From: Desulfovibrio sp. MES5
Lineage (GTDB): Bacteria > Desulfobacterota > Desulfovibrionia > Desulfovibrionales > Desulfovibrionaceae
DNA: 64,000 bases
Assembly (NCBI RefSeq): GCF_002237645.1
Contig: NZ_MJUZ01000004.1
Coordinates: 23,646 to 87,645, forward strand
Reading direction: 5' to 3'
Position numbers and translations under genes: made by a program. The notes beneath the pieces are model-generated. The model ran no database searches, had not been told where the DNA came from, and worked only from the letters and a program-made list of their open reading frames with translations. Positions 1-10,841 of this stretch are shown here, piece by piece. The stretch's first letter is position 1. Each line of letters opens with the position of its first letter.

Positions 1-452
1 CCGATCCGCTCACCGGCAATCAGACGGGCATCACGGCGTTTTTTCTCTGGATGGTCTCGCTGCTGACCTTTCTGGCGCTGGACGGCCACCTCTACATGAT
101 CAAGGGCTTTGCCGAATCCTTCAAGCTGATCCCGCCGGGCGGGCTCTTCATCGGCTCCAAAATCCTGTGGCAGATATTGCACCTTGCCGCGCAGATGTTC
201 GTGCTGGCCCTGCAGATCGCGGCCCCGGTGATGGTGGCGCTTTTTATGGTGGAAGTGGCCCTGGGCCTCGTGGCCCGCACCTCGCCGCAGATACACATTA
301 TGGAATTCGGCTTTCCGGCCAAGATCGGCGTGGGCTTTTTCTTTGTGGGCCTGCTGCTGGTCATTATGGCTGACCATGTTGAGACGTTCATTCTGGGGCT
401 GGACGGCCTGTTCACCAACCTGCTGCGGTCCATGAGCCCTCTGTATCAGTAG
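1..452 (+). CDS. fliR: Flagellar biosynthesis protein FliR, C-terminal part (truncated by window start)
   Basis: Frame open from window edge to stop at 450-452; hydrophobic C-terminus with FliR-like 'APVMVALFMVEVALGLVARTSPQ'. Confidence 0.8.
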   Translation, partial: DPLTGNQTGITAFFLWMVSLLTFLALDGHLYMIKGFAESFKLIPPGGLFIGSKILWQILHLAAQMFVLALQIAAPVMVALFMVEVALGLVARTSPQIHIMEFGFPAKIGVGFFFVGLLLVIMADHVETFILGLDGLFTNLLRSMSPLYQ

Positions 453-551
453 CAGCTGCACGGCCGGACGCGCCAACAAGCGGGCGGCGGGCGATGGCGC
501 GCATATGCCCATGCCGCATACGGCAAGAGAGCTTTAACGAAACGGCTTGCG

Positions 552-595
552 CCAATGCAAAAGGGCCGCCCTCAGGGGCGGCCCTTTTGCATTGG
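552..595. terminator. Bidirectional intrinsic terminator between convergent fliR and gltX
   Basis: CCAATGCAAAAGGGCCGCC-CTCAGG-GGCGGCCCTTTTGCATTGG, 19-bp perfect arms. Confidence 0.8.
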
Positions 596-629
596 TATCG
601 AAAAAACACCGAAAGAGGCGTGATCCAGC

Positions 630-2021
630 CTACCCCGCAGCCCTTGCAAGCCGTGCCAGGGTTTCGTCCTTGCCGAGAAAGGCCATGATCTCGTTCAGGT
701 GCGAGCCGCCCATAAAGCCCATAAGGGCGGTACGCAGGGGCGGTGCCACTTCCTTGAACTTGAGGCCGTTGTCCGCCACATAGGCGTTAAGGGCGGCCTC
801 GATATTTTCAGCAGTAAAGGGCTCGCAAGCCGCGAATATCGCGGCCATAGCGCGCAAGTGCGCCTTGCCGCCGTCCGTCAGGTGCTTGGCGGCGTCTTTT
901 TCCGCGTATTCCAGATCAGCGGCGGGCACCAGCAAGGGGCGGAAGCTTTCGGCCAGGGCCTTGAGATTGTTGGCGCGTTCACGGAACATGGCGCACAGGG
1001 GCTCCAGCCTTTCCTGCGTCAGCACGCCAAGGCCAGCCTGCTCCACAAAGGGAGCCGTCAGCGCGCCCAGTTCGGCCAGGGGCATTTCGCGCATGAAGTG
1101 GGCGTTGCACCATTCCAGCTTTGCCGGGTCAAAGGCCGCAGCCGCAGGATTGAGATTGCTGCCGTCAAAATATTCCACCAGTTCTTCGGGCGTGAACAGT
1201 TCCTGATTGCCGTGGGACCAGCCAAGGCGCACCAGATAGTTCACGAGCGCCTGCGGCAGCAGGCCGTCCTGCTGGTATTCAATGACGGCGCGCGCGCCGT
1301 GGCGCTTGGAGAGTTTTTGCCGGTCAGGGCCGAGAATCATAGGCACATGGCCGAAACGCGGCACGGGCAGACCCAGGGCTTCATAGATGAGGATCTGGCG
1401 CGGCGTGTTGGATACGTGGTCGTCACCGCGGATGACGTGGGTAATGCCCATATCATGATCGTCCACCACCACAGCCATGTTGTAGGTGGGCATGCCGTCG
1501 GCGCGGCGGATGACCATGTCGTCCAGTTCGCCCACATCCACGGCGATCTTGCCCTTGACGAGATCGTCAAAGACCACCTTGCCCGCCAGCGGCGCCTTGA
1601 GGCGCACGCAGTGCCCTTCGCCCGGCCCCAGATCACGGGTGCGGCAGCAGCCGTTATAGCGCGGCTTGAGGCCCTTTTGCCGGGCTTCTTCGCGCATGGC
1701 CTCCACCTCTTCAGGGGTACACGAGCACCAGTAGGCGTGGCCGGTTTCCAGCAGCTTGTCCACATAGGCGTTGTACAGGTCTGTGCGCTGCGTCTGATAG
1801 GTGAGATCGCCGTCCCAGTCCAGGCCCAGCCAGCGCATGGAAGCCAGGATTGAATCGGTATACTCCTGCTTTGAGCGCAAAAGGTCTGTATCTTCTATGC
1901 GCAGATGAAAGCGGCCCTTGAAATGCCGGGCCAGAAGCCAGCAGAAAATGGCGGTGCGCGCCCCGCCGATGTGCAGATGCCCTGTGGGGCTGGGGGCGAA
2001 TCGTGTAACCACTTGCGTCAT
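630..2021 (-). CDS. gltX: Glutamyl-tRNA synthetase
   Basis: 463 aa; 'RFAPSPTGHLHIGGARTA' and 'KLSKRHGA' class I aaRS signatures. Confidence 0.97.
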   Translation of the reverse strand: MTQVVTRFAPSPTGHLHIGGARTAIFCWLLARHFKGRFHLRIEDTDLLRSKQEYTDSILASMRWLGLDWDGDLTYQTQRTDLYNAYVDKLLETGHAYWCSCTPEEVEAMREEARQKGLKPRYNGCCRTRDLGPGEGHCVRLKAPLAGKVVFDDLVKGKIAVDVGELDDMVIRRADGMPTYNMAVVVDDHDMGITHVIRGDDHVSNTPRQILIYEALGLPVPRFGHVPMILGPDRQKLSKRHGARAVIEYQQDGLLPQALVNYLVRLGWSHGNQELFTPEELVEYFDGSNLNPAAAAFDPAKLEWCNAHFMREMPLAELGALTAPFVEQAGLGVLTQERLEPLCAMFRERANNLKALAESFRPLLVPAADLEYAEKDAAKHLTDGGKAHLRAMAAIFAACEPFTAENIEAALNAYVADNGLKFKEVAPPLRTALMGFMGGSHLNEIMAFLGKDETLARLARAAG

Positions 2022-2093
2022 GTTGCTATCCTTGACTGGGCTTGTGAGACAAACTGGCTGTCAGCCTGTTTGTTCTCGTATCTTTGTTAGAAC

Positions 2094-2500
2094 AATTTCA
2101 CTTTGAAATTGTTCTGGCGGCTGCGTGAGCAGACGCCCGCCGCGCAGGCGTAAGCGCAGGTTGCCTGCGCTGGTAAACGCCAAAGCGAGCGTCCTGTAAA
2201 CGTTGGGAATGCATATTCCCAACATTGATCTGCGCTGGACAATTTCACTTTGAAATTGTTCTGGCGGCTGCGTGAGCAGACGCCCGCCGCACAGGCGTAA
2301 GCGCAGGCAACCTGCGCTGGTAAACGCCAAAGCGAGCGTCCTGTAAACGTTGGGAATGCATATTCCCAACATTGATCTGCGCTGGACAATTTCACTTTGA
2401 AATTGTTCTGGCGGCTGCGTGAGCAGACGCCCGCCGCGCAGGCGTAAGCGCAGGCAACCTGCGCTGGTAAACGCCAAAGCGAGCGTCCTGTAAACTTTGA
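2094..2500. repeat. Tandem repeat, 147-bp unit, two full copies plus a partial third
   Basis: 'AATTTCACTTTGAAATTGTTCTGGCGGCTGCGTGAGCAGACGCCCGCC...' starts at 2094, 2241 and 2388 (exact 147-bp spacing); third copy diverges after about 2495. Confidence 0.95.
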
Positions 2501-2624
2501 AAATACGCATTCCCAAGGCGATCTGCGCCAACGCCGCTATGGTGCTGCAAAACCGCTCCCGGGCCAAAGCGGGTTCTGAAGGCAAGCGCCCCCGAAAAAC
2601 CTTGACCGAACTTCGGCAGAGTGT

Positions 2625-4658
2625 TCAAAGGCCCTGGCTGTCCGTGTCATATGCGGCTTCGCGCCGCTCATCACAGGTTCGGGCAAGACGCTTGAGGGTC
2701 AGGGTCAGTTCCCGCACGTCAATGGGCTTGGTCAGGTGGGCGTTCATACCCGCCTGAAGGCTGCGTTCCGCATCCCCGCGCATGGCATAGGCCGTCATGG
2801 CAATAATGGGCACGTCCACAGCGCCGGGCAGACCGCTGGCCCTGATCTCGCGCGTGGCCGTGTAGCCGTCCATAATGGGCATCTGCACGTCCATAAGTAT
2901 AAGATCAATATCGTCCGCCTGCTTGCGCCAGACATCGAGCGCTTCCTGACCGTTGCCCACGGCCATGCACTCCACGCCCATGCCGCTCAGCAGCACTTCC
3001 ATAATCTCACGGTTTATGTCCCCGTCTTCTGCCATGAGCACCCGCAGACCGCGCAGACAGGCATACTCCAGGGCAGTATCGGCCTCCATAGTGGCCGGGG
3101 CGAACATATCCTCCTGGCCCACGGCAAAGGGCAATTCCACCCTGAAAACACTGCCCTTGCCGGGCTCGCTCTGCACGGTTATGCGCCCGCCCATGAGCAC
3201 GGCCAGACGGCGGCAAACGGCAAGGCCCAGCCCCGTGCCGCCGAAGCGGCGGGTTATGGATGAGTCCGCCTGGGAAAAGGGCGTAAAAATACGCGCCTGT
3301 TCATCCCTGCTCATGCCTATGCCTTCATCGCTCACAAGACAGGCCAGAGTGATGTCATGCTGTTTGCGGCGCACCAACTGCAAGTCTATGCGCACCGTGC
3401 CCCGTTCTGAAAATTTGATGGCGTTGCCGCCAAGGTTCAGCAGTATCTGGCGCAGGCGCAGGGCGTCGCCCACCAGGGTTGGCGGTATGCGCGGGTCTAT
3501 GCGGCTTTCGATCGTGCAGTTTTTGTGCTGCATTCGCGGGCGCAGCAGGGCCAGCACGGCCTCAAGCTCCCGCTCGGGCTGGAAAGGAAGATTTTCCAGC
3601 TCCATATGGTTGGCCTCAATCTTTGAAAAATCCAGAAGATCATTGATGATGTCCAACAGCGATTCACATGTGGAATGAATTTTTTCCACATAGTCCCGCT
3701 GTTGCGGATTGAGGTCCGTATTGAGCACAAGGTGGGCCATGCCCATGATGCCGTTCATGGGCGTGCGGATTTCATGGCTCATGTTGGCCAGAAAGATGCT
3801 TTTGGCCGCATTGGCGGCCTCCGCGCTTTCCTTGGCTTCGCGCAGCATACGCTCGTGCTGGCGGTGCTTTGTAACGTCGCTCACATAGCCCGCGATGCGC
3901 GGTTCTTCCGGCGTGCCCACCACTTCGCAGGCCACGGCGAACCAGCAAAGGCCGCGCCAGGGGTGATTGACGCGCAGCTCCACATGTTCCTGAAAGCCCA
4001 CAGTCCAGCCTTCGGAACGGCAAAGGCTCCGCCAGCGCCGCCGGTCTTCCGGCAGGATGCACTTTTCCACGGCCTCAAGCCGTTCTTCGGCGTTGGCCCC
4101 TTCCCGCAGACCGAACTGTTCGTAAAAAACCTCGTTGCAGGTAAATTCCAGCCTGTCCTTGCGGCGGCCCAGTTCAAACACGCCCAGCCAGCCCAGACGA
4201 CAGGCCAGAGAAAGCCGCGACAGGCTCTCACGCAGGGCCTGATGGGCCGCATGCAGCTCGCTTATGTCCTGATGAAAGCCGGCAACGCGCAAAACCTGCT
4301 CGCCGTCGCCCGAAACACGCCTGCCCCCGCAGCGCACATGTATGGGGCCCCACTCCGGGTGGTTGTAGCAGTAGCGCATCTCGCGCATTTCGCCGTGGTT
4401 TTTGAAATTTTCAAGCTTCTTCCATATGGAGTCTATATCGCGCCTGTCCACGCGGCTGCGCCAGAATGTTGCGCACTCTTCGGGGGTGATGTTATCGGGC
4501 ACGCCCATCAGGCGACGGGTGATAGCGTTGGTGAGCAGCCGCGAATGGCCGCTGCCCATATCATACTCAAGAACCCATAGGCCAACGCTGGCCGCCGCCA
4601 GGGCCTCCTGCCCCCAGGCGAGTCCTTCTCCAAAACCCTGTTGCGCCTCTAACACCAT
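2625..4658 (-). CDS. Hybrid sensor histidine kinase (PAS-like regions, HisKA, HATPase_c, receiver)
   Basis: '[22 protein letters not shown]' H-box, '[13 protein letters not shown]' G-box, receiver '[22 protein letters not shown]'. Confidence 0.93.
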   Translation of the reverse strand: MVLEAQQGFGEGLAWGQEALAAASVGLWVLEYDMGSGHSRLLTNAITRRLMGVPDNITPEECATFWRSRVDRRDIDSIWKKLENFKNHGEMREMRYCYNHPEWGPIHVRCGGRRVSGDGEQVLRVAGFHQDISELHAAHQALRESLSRLSLACRLGWLGVFELGRRKDRLEFTCNEVFYEQFGLREGANAEERLEAVEKCILPEDRRRWRSLCRSEGWTVGFQEHVELRVNHPWRGLCWFAVACEVVGTPEEPRIAGYVSDVTKHRQHERMLREAKESAEAANAAKSIFLANMSHEIRTPMNGIMGMAHLVLNTDLNPQQRDYVEKIHSTCESLLDIINDLLDFSKIEANHMELENLPFQPERELEAVLALLRPRMQHKNCTIESRIDPRIPPTLVGDALRLRQILLNLGGNAIKFSERGTVRIDLQLVRRKQHDITLACLVSDEGIGMSRDEQARIFTPFSQADSSITRRFGGTGLGLAVCRRLAVLMGGRITVQSEPGKGSVFRVELPFAVGQEDMFAPATMEADTALEYACLRGLRVLMAEDGDINREIMEVLLSGMGVECMAVGNGQEALDVWRKQADDIDLILMDVQMPIMDGYTATREIRASGLPGAVDVPIIAMTAYAMRGDAERSLQAGMNAHLTKPIDVRELTLTLKRLARTCDERREAAYDTDSQGL

Positions 4659-4933
4659 TGTGCCTCCATAAACTTGTTGTGCAGGCTAGCGCTTTTGGCC
4701 CGGCAATACAATGCCGTTTTGCGCCATCCCCCGTGCCTGTGCCCACATGGCATTTCTGGGCGACTACTACCCGAATCATACAGCTTTTGTCGCACATCCG
4801 ACATGTTGCCGGCTTGCACGCAGCATGACAGGGTGCTAGTTTAGACAACTACAAGGATATATCGAATACCACGTCACTGGGGATTTGCCGCGCCCATGCA
4901 GCGCGGCTGACCGCCCGTAAATGAGGAAGACGC

Positions 4934-5716
4934 ATGAACAACGCCACCGTCGTTATCAAGTATGGCGGGCACGCCATGGATAAACCCGAGCTTTGCACGG
5001 CCTTTGCCACTGACCTGGCCCAACTTTCGGCCCAGGACATGGGCTTTGTGGTGGTGCACGGCGGCGGGCCGCAAATATCTGCGCTGCTGGCGCGCCTGAA
5101 TATTGAAAGCCGCTTTGAAAACGGCTTGCGAGTCACTGACCAAGCCACAATGGAAGCCGTTGAAATGGTTTTGTGCGGCCAGGTGAACAAGGCCGTGGTG
5201 GCTTCTTTTGCGGCCCAGGGCGCGCGGGCTGCGGGCATATCCGGCAGGGACGGCAATTTGCTGCGCGCTGTTGTAAAAAATCCCGCCCTGGGTCTTGTGG
5301 GCGAGGTGGAGGCCGTGGACCCGGCCCTGATCAGTTGCCTGCTTGAAGGGGGCTTTGTGCCCGTGGTGGCTCCGGTGGCCAACGGCCCCGACGGCCAGGC
5401 CCTGAACATTAACGCCGATACGGCGGCAGGCGCGCTGGCCGGAGCATTGGCGGCAGACTACTTTGTGCTTATCTCCGACGTGCCGGGCGTGCTGGACGCC
5501 GAGGGCAGGCTCATTACCGCCCTTACCCGCGCAGAGATAGAAAAACTCCGGGCCGAAGGCGTCATTACCGGCGGCATGATTCCCAAGGTCGAATCCTGCC
5601 TGCACGCTCTTGACGCGGGCTGCCAGCGCGCGCTTATCCTTGATGGCCGTTCCCCGTCAAGCCTGCGTCGCTATCTGCTGGACGACGCGCCGCTGGGCAC
5701 TGTGGTTATGAACTGA
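4934..5716 (+). CDS. argB: Acetylglutamate kinase
   Basis: 260 aa amino-acid kinase fold; 'VIKYGGHAM', 'VVVHGGGPQI', 'GLVGEVEAVD', 'ITGGMIPKV'. Confidence 0.96.
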   Translation: MNNATVVIKYGGHAMDKPELCTAFATDLAQLSAQDMGFVVVHGGGPQISALLARLNIESRFENGLRVTDQATMEAVEMVLCGQVNKAVVASFAAQGARAAGISGRDGNLLRAVVKNPALGLVGEVEAVDPALISCLLEGGFVPVVAPVANGPDGQALNINADTAAGALAGALAADYFVLISDVPGVLDAEGRLITALTRAEIEKLRAEGVITGGMIPKVESCLHALDAGCQRALILDGRSPSSLRRYLLDDAPLGTVVMN

Positions 5717-5743
5717 GCCCATGCGACCCCACAAAAATATCGC

Positions 5744-5776
5744 GAGGCAGCCGGAATTTCCGGCTGCCTCTTTTTT
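5744..5776 (+). terminator. Rho-independent terminator downstream of argB
   Basis: GAGGCAGCCGGAAATTCCGGCTGCCTC-type hairpin followed by TTTTTT. Confidence 0.9.
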
Positions 5777-5902
5777 ATGGCGCATGCCTTGGCTACCCGC
5801 CTGATCCTGCTCAAGGACGGGAAGGCGTATTTTTACGAAGCAGACTTGGAACATCTTACCTCTGGGTGAATACTCCCAAGGCACGCTGGCCAGTTGAACG
5901 AG

Positions 5903-6523
5903 CTACCTGATGGAACCCACGCTCTGGGCTATAAGCACGCTCCAGCCCTCTGGCAGCGGCAGCTTGCCGTCCAGCGCCGAAGAATTCGAGGCGTGCACAT
6001 AGTTGCCCAGCCCCGCCGATGCGCAGAACAGCCCCACATTCTGATACAGCGACCCCACATGCATGCCCGACCATTTGCCTGCCGTGGGGGCCGCATACAG
6101 CAAGACCAGCGAACCGCCGCCAAGTTTGGAGCGCCAGTCGCCCTCCTGCGCCATGGTCAGGCTGTGTCCGGGTTCATAACGCCATACGCCATTGTCCAGC
6201 GCCACAAAAACCTGCACTTCCTGCCGATTCATGGCCGAAGGCGCGGTGCGACGTCCGTCCGCGCGGTTGACGCCCCAGGCAGCCCAGAGCAGGTCGCTCA
6301 ACTGCTGCGCCGGAAGCGGCGCGCCGTCGAATCCGCTTTTGGTTGAATGCCGTTGGGCCAGAGCCTGCATAAGCGGCATGCCGCCGGTTTTATCCGGCGC
6401 GGGCAGTTTCATGCGACGGGCGGACGCATCCGCCGCAGCGGCGCTGACGGAAGCCGGGGGAAGCACGGCCAGAGAGGCCATTGACAGACAAAAGGCAAGA
6501 CCAAGTCGAATACTGCGGATCAT
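5903..6523 (-). CDS. Exported nitroreductase-family (SagB-like) protein
   Basis: Start placed at 6523, after GGAGGATTT RBS, giving a signal peptide; 'RHSTKSGFDGAPLPAQQLSDLLWAAWGVNR' is typical of the family. The longer ORF to 7009 lacks support. Confidence 0.75.
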   Translation of the reverse strand: MIRSIRLGLAFCLSMASLAVLPPASVSAAAADASARRMKLPAPDKTGGMPLMQALAQRHSTKSGFDGAPLPAQQLSDLLWAAWGVNRADGRRTAPSAMNRQEVQVFVALDNGVWRYEPGHSLTMAQEGDWRSKLGGGSLVLLYAAPTAGKWSGMHVGSLYQNVGLFCASAGLGNYVHASNSSALDGKLPLPEGWSVLIAQSVGSIR

Positions 6524-7085
6524 AAATCCTCCATTAATGGCTGCCGCCCGTGGGCGCAAAAGGACGCGCCCGAAGATTTTTTTATGGGCAGACAAGACGC
6601 CTGAAGTATGCTGCTGTTGGCGGCAGCTTTCAAGCGGCCGCATTCGGGCGGGTCGGATAGCGTGGATAGCGCGGATAACGCGGGTAATGTTGGCGCGCTG
6701 CGCCAGTTGGGGCAGACGCCGGGCTACTGGTAAAATTTCGGCACGCCCTTTACAGCGCGGAACAGCACGGAGCAGGGCGGGCCAGGATAACTCGGAACGG
6801 TGCGACCAAGCCACGCGCACGCCTTTACGAGGGCAAGGCTGCCGCAGTCCCAGAGCAGGCGCGGCGTGGACACGTCCTGCTGCGGAAATGCGCCGTATGC
6901 GCCGTAATTTAGGATGGGGCTGGTATTGGCACTGCGGCTGCCCGGCGAAAGCGTGCTGGTCGAAAAGCAGACAGCCAGAGCGGCAAGCCAGAACAAACAG
7001 ACAGGACAATAAGGCAAGCAGGCAGGATGTATGGGCGCAAGAGCAGCGCGCACTAGATCGCGCCAGTATCCGTCAAAGGCCTGCG

Positions 7086-8579
7086 CTATGCGTTGGGGAT
7101 TTCTTCGCTCACCGGAAGGAGCTTTTTGTCGCCTTCAAGCAGGTTTGTGAAGTTTTCAGGGCTCATGGGGCGGGCATAGAGAAATCCCTGCGCCTGAATA
7201 TCGCCCAACCGGGACAAAAACTCGCGCTGCGAAGCTTTTTCAACGCCTTCGCACAGAATCCCCATATCCAGATCTTCAGAAAGGCGCACAATGCTGTTGA
7301 TGATGCTCTTGTTCGTGGGCGCGATGTCTTCCGTCCCCAGCAAGCCCCTGTCGATCTTAATGACGTCAAAGGGCACGTCCTTGAGCACGTTCAGGCTGGA
7401 ATAGCCCGCGCCGAAATCGTCAAGCCATATGGAATAGCCATACTGCTTGAGCTGGCGCACGCTTTCGCTGATTTCTGCAAGATTCTTTACAAACACGCTC
7501 TCTGTGATTTCAAGGCCAAGCCAGCGGGGCTCAAGCCCGTAGGACTGCACCAGCGCATGAAGCTCGTCCACAAAGGCCGGGTTTCTGAAGTGTTCGCGTG
7601 AAATATTCACGGATATGGGCAGCAATGCCTTGCCGGCACGCTGACGTGCCTGCTGATAGCGGCAGACTTGACCATATACGGTGAAATCAAGACTCGTGAT
7701 GTCGCCCGACTCTTCCAGAAGCGGCACAAAATTTCCGGGCATGATCAGCTTGCCGTCCGGCGTGCGCATCCTGGCCAGGGCCTCCGCCCCCACAACGGCT
7801 CCGGTGGTGATGTCCACCTGCGGTTGCAGCAGAAAGAACACGCCGCCGTGCTCCAGCGCCTTGGTCACGTCTTCGTAAAGGCTTTGCCGCTGCAGGCGGC
7901 AGATCTCCATAGCCTCGGTGAACACGCCGCCGCGTGAGCGCAGTGTGGGCTTGAGGGAACGCCGTGCCTGATCTGCGCGGCTTACAAGGGAATGCAGGCT
8001 TTCTGGCCTGCCCTCGACCGGGCAGACGCCGCCCACAAAGGCCAGATGGCTGCGTGGATGCAGCCTGCGTTTTTCCGCAAGAAACTGCTCGCCTTCGGCC
8101 ACGAGCTTGTCGGTGATGGCCTGCAGACTGTAGCCATTGGGGATGGTGAAGAGTATGACGAACCTGTCGGCAAAAATGCGGCTGCCGCACACATACTCTT
8201 CGCGCCGCCGCAAAAAGGCGGCAAAGGCGCGCAGCATGCTGTTGCCAGCCCGCTCACCGTAAATACGGTTAAGCACCTGAAAACCCTGCATATCGGCATG
8301 CAGAATGCCAAAGCTCTTTGACGTACGGTCAGAGCGCACCACACACAAAGCCCTTTGCAGAAATGATTCATACTGCATGAGCCATGTGGTGCGGTCATAC
8401 TGCTCCATACGGCTCAGCAGACGGCGAATCTGGCAGCTTTCAGAGGTTTTCAGGTCCAGTTCGGGCGCGAAGTTTTCCATCGCCAGTTCAGCTGGCCAGA
8501 CATCGCCCCCGTACCGTCCCCTCTCATCATCCAGAAAATGCATGCCTCCCCCTTTTTGGTCCGGCGCAAGGCTCCACAA
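7086..8579 (-). CDS. GGDEF/EAL protein with degenerate GGDEF and intact-looking EAL domain
   Basis: EAL motifs 'GAEALARM', 'ISVNISREHF', 'LEITES', 'LDDFGAGYSSLN', 'IKIDRG', 'CEGVE'; the GGDEF site reads 'CGSRIFADRFV'. Confidence 0.9.
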   Translation of the reverse strand: MWSLAPDQKGGGMHFLDDERGRYGGDVWPAELAMENFAPELDLKTSESCQIRRLLSRMEQYDRTTWLMQYESFLQRALCVVRSDRTSKSFGILHADMQGFQVLNRIYGERAGNSMLRAFAAFLRRREEYVCGSRIFADRFVILFTIPNGYSLQAITDKLVAEGEQFLAEKRRLHPRSHLAFVGGVCPVEGRPESLHSLVSRADQARRSLKPTLRSRGGVFTEAMEICRLQRQSLYEDVTKALEHGGVFFLLQPQVDITTGAVVGAEALARMRTPDGKLIMPGNFVPLLEESGDITSLDFTVYGQVCRYQQARQRAGKALLPISVNISREHFRNPAFVDELHALVQSYGLEPRWLGLEITESVFVKNLAEISESVRQLKQYGYSIWLDDFGAGYSSLNVLKDVPFDVIKIDRGLLGTEDIAPTNKSIINSIVRLSEDLDMGILCEGVEKASQREFLSRLGDIQAQGFLYARPMSPENFTNLLEGDKKLLPVSEEIPNA

Positions 8580-8671
8580 TGGAGCACCCTACAATTCTGG
8601 GCGGCCAAGGCTAGCCTAATCTGAAATATTTTGTAAAGAAATTTCAGCAGTCGCAACAACAGCTATCACTA

Positions 8672-9298
8672 TCATTTCTGGTCGCGGCGCACCCACCAGT
8701 CCTTTTCCACGCGGCCATACCACCAACGATTATAGTCTGTGCGCAACACAACCTCCGCCAGTTCCTGAGCTTCGGGGCTGCGCAGCCGCTTGACCGCGCT
8801 CTCGAGCCATTGCGCGGCAAAGGCATTGCCCTTGTCGAGCTCTGCCTTGAGGTTGCAGATAAGGTCCAGTTGATCCGCGTCGTGGGCCAAAACCGATTCC
8901 GGGCTTGCGCCCGCGTCCAGTTCGTCCCACAGGGGCAGCACGTCGGCTTCAAGGCCGGTGCCGTCCACGCAGTCTTCCAGGGCGCGGCGCGCCTGGCACT
9001 GGTCATAGCGGTGATTCACATAGTTGAAGTCGCCTGTGCGCGCCTCGTGCAGGTCATGAAACAGGCAAAGAAAGGTGACCCTTGCAGGGTCAAGGCCGCT
9101 CATGCGCGCCAGCACATAGCCTATGACGCTGACCCGGTAGGAATGCTCCGCCACATTTTCCTTGCCAGAGCCAAGAAAGGCATAGCCGGTGCGCGGCGTG
9201 TGCCGCAGCATGCCAACCTCATTAAAAAAATCGACGAGACGTTCCAACCGGGCAGCACTGAACTCCCCGGCTTCTGCTTTGCTGTCTGTATCACTCAT
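8672..9298 (-). CDS. HD-domain hydrolase (YfbR-like)
   Basis: 'ENVAEHSYRVSVIGYVLA' and 'FLCLFHDLHEARTGDF' HD signatures; start assigned to MSDTDSK. Confidence 0.85.
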   Translation of the reverse strand: MSDTDSKAEAGEFSAARLERLVDFFNEVGMLRHTPRTGYAFLGSGKENVAEHSYRVSVIGYVLARMSGLDPARVTFLCLFHDLHEARTGDFNYVNHRYDQCQARRALEDCVDGTGLEADVLPLWDELDAGASPESVLAHDADQLDLICNLKAELDKGNAFAAQWLESAVKRLRSPEAQELAEVVLRTDYNRWWYGRVEKDWWVRRDQK

Positions 9299-9348
9299 AA
9301 CTGTTCCGATTCGATGATGGGCGCAAAAACCGGCCCGCTGCAAAAATG

Positions 9349-10719
9349 CTATTCCAGGCCATACTTGCGCAGCTTGTTGTGCAGGGTGGCACGGGTGATG
9401 CCAAGACGCCGCGCGGCTTCGCTCTTGTTGTCTCCGGCCTGGCGCAGTGTTTCCTCAATGGCCCTGCGCTCCACTTCATCCAGGGGCAGGCCCGCCAGGG
9501 AGGCGTCCGGCTCCGCCGGGCGTTCCTCTATCCGGGTTTCGCAGGACAGCATAGAGGGCAACTCGCGCCCGGTAATGAGGTCGCCATGGCAGAGAATGAC
9601 GGCGCGCTCCACCGCGTTTTCCAGTTCGCGCACATTGCCCGGCCACGAATACCGCAGCATGGTGTCCAGCGCCTGCGCAGAAAAGCCCCGCACGGACTTT
9701 CTGTTGCGGCTGGCGAATTCTTCAAGAAAGTGGGCCGCCAGCAAGGGGATGTCCTCCGCCCGTTCACGCAGAGGCGGCACATCCACACTGATGACGTTGA
9801 GCCGGAAAAACAGGTCTTCACGAAAACGCTTTTGCGCCACTTCCTGCCGTAAATCACGGTTGGTCGCGGCCAGGACGCGCACGTCCACCGTAAGTTGCGT
9901 GTCGGAGCCAACGCGCTGCACCTCGCCCTGTTGCAGGGCGCGCAGCAGTTTGGCCTGAATGGACAGGGGCATTTCGCCCACTTCATCCAGAAAAAGCGTG
10001 CCGCCGTGGGCCTGGGCAAAACGGCCTTCGCGCCGACGCTCAGCCCCGGTGAAGGAGCCTTTTTCATGCCCGAACAGCTCCGATTCCAGCAGGTTCTCCG
10101 CCAGGGCGGCGCAGTTAACCGTGATAAAGGGCTTGTCGGCACGGGAACTTAAGGCGTGCAAGGCGCGGGCTACCAGCTCCTTGCCTGTGCCCGACTCGCC
10201 GGAAATCAGCACCGTAGCCTCGGTGGGGGCCACTGTGCTCATGATCTCCTGCATGCGGGCAATGGCCTTGCTGCGGCCAATAATGCCCGTCGCGGACGCG
10301 GTGTGGCTCAATTGGCGGCGCAGTTCGCGGTTTTCAACGCTCAAGCGCGAATGCTCGATGGCCTGGTGCAGGGTGTGCTTCAGGTTGTCAAAATCCAGAG
10401 GTTTGACCAGATAGTCATAGGCCCCGAGGCGCAGAGCCTCCACAGCGGTTTCTACGGAAGAATACGCCGTCATGAGCACCACGGGCAGGGCGGGATTATA
10501 TTCGAGAATACCTCGGAGCGCGTTTATGCCGTTCATCCGGGCCATGCGCACGTCTGTCAGCACAACGGAAAAACTTTTTTCGCGCACCATGGCCACGGCT
10601 TCGTCCCCGTCCGAGGCCTCTTCCACGTCATAGCCCCACGAGCGGAGCATGGTCCGCAGCATGCCGCGGTGCGCCTGGTCGTCATCAACCACAAGAATAC
10701 TGTTGCTCACTCTGCACAT
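9349..10719 (-). CDS. Sigma-54-dependent response regulator (NtrC/ZraR type)
   Basis: Receiver 'ILVVDDDQ...VVLTDVRM', AAA+ 'GESGTGKELVARALH' and 'ELFGHEKGSFTGAERRREGRF', Fis-type HTH. RBS TCCTCC (reverse) precedes MCRVSNS. Confidence 0.94.
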   Translation of the reverse strand: MCRVSNSILVVDDDQAHRGMLRTMLRSWGYDVEEASDGDEAVAMVREKSFSVVLTDVRMARMNGINALRGILEYNPALPVVLMTAYSSVETAVEALRLGAYDYLVKPLDFDNLKHTLHQAIEHSRLSVENRELRRQLSHTASATGIIGRSKAIARMQEIMSTVAPTEATVLISGESGTGKELVARALHALSSRADKPFITVNCAALAENLLESELFGHEKGSFTGAERRREGRFAQAHGGTLFLDEVGEMPLSIQAKLLRALQQGEVQRVGSDTQLTVDVRVLAATNRDLRQEVAQKRFREDLFFRLNVISVDVPPLRERAEDIPLLAAHFLEEFASRNRKSVRGFSAQALDTMLRYSWPGNVRELENAVERAVILCHGDLITGRELPSMLSCETRIEERPAEPDASLAGLPLDEVERRAIEETLRQAGDNKSEAARRLGITRATLHNKLRKYGLE

Positions 10720-10841
10720 TCCTCCTGGTCTGCTGCGTGCGCGGCGCTGACTGTCAGTCCGCGCAACACAGCGGTTGGCGCGGCTGGTCTGTTGCGAATG
10801 CCGCCGGATCGGGATTGTCATCACCCTGGCGAACATGGCCG

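Noticed and set aside
699-1853. 384-aa plus-strand ORF over gltX
   Set aside because: Antisense to an unambiguous GltX; His/Gln-rich low-information translation.
2094-2500. CRISPR-like array
   Set aside because: Whole 147-bp unit is repeated with no variable spacers and no cas genes nearby.
2061-2585. 174-aa minus-strand repeat protein across the 147-bp tandem
   Set aside because: Frame stays open only because 147 is divisible by 3; no RBS or family; sequence dominated by hairpins.
6192-7601. 469-aa plus-strand ORF
   Set aside because: Spans antisense of the nitroreductase-like and EAL genes; Arg/Ala-rich with no recognisable domain.
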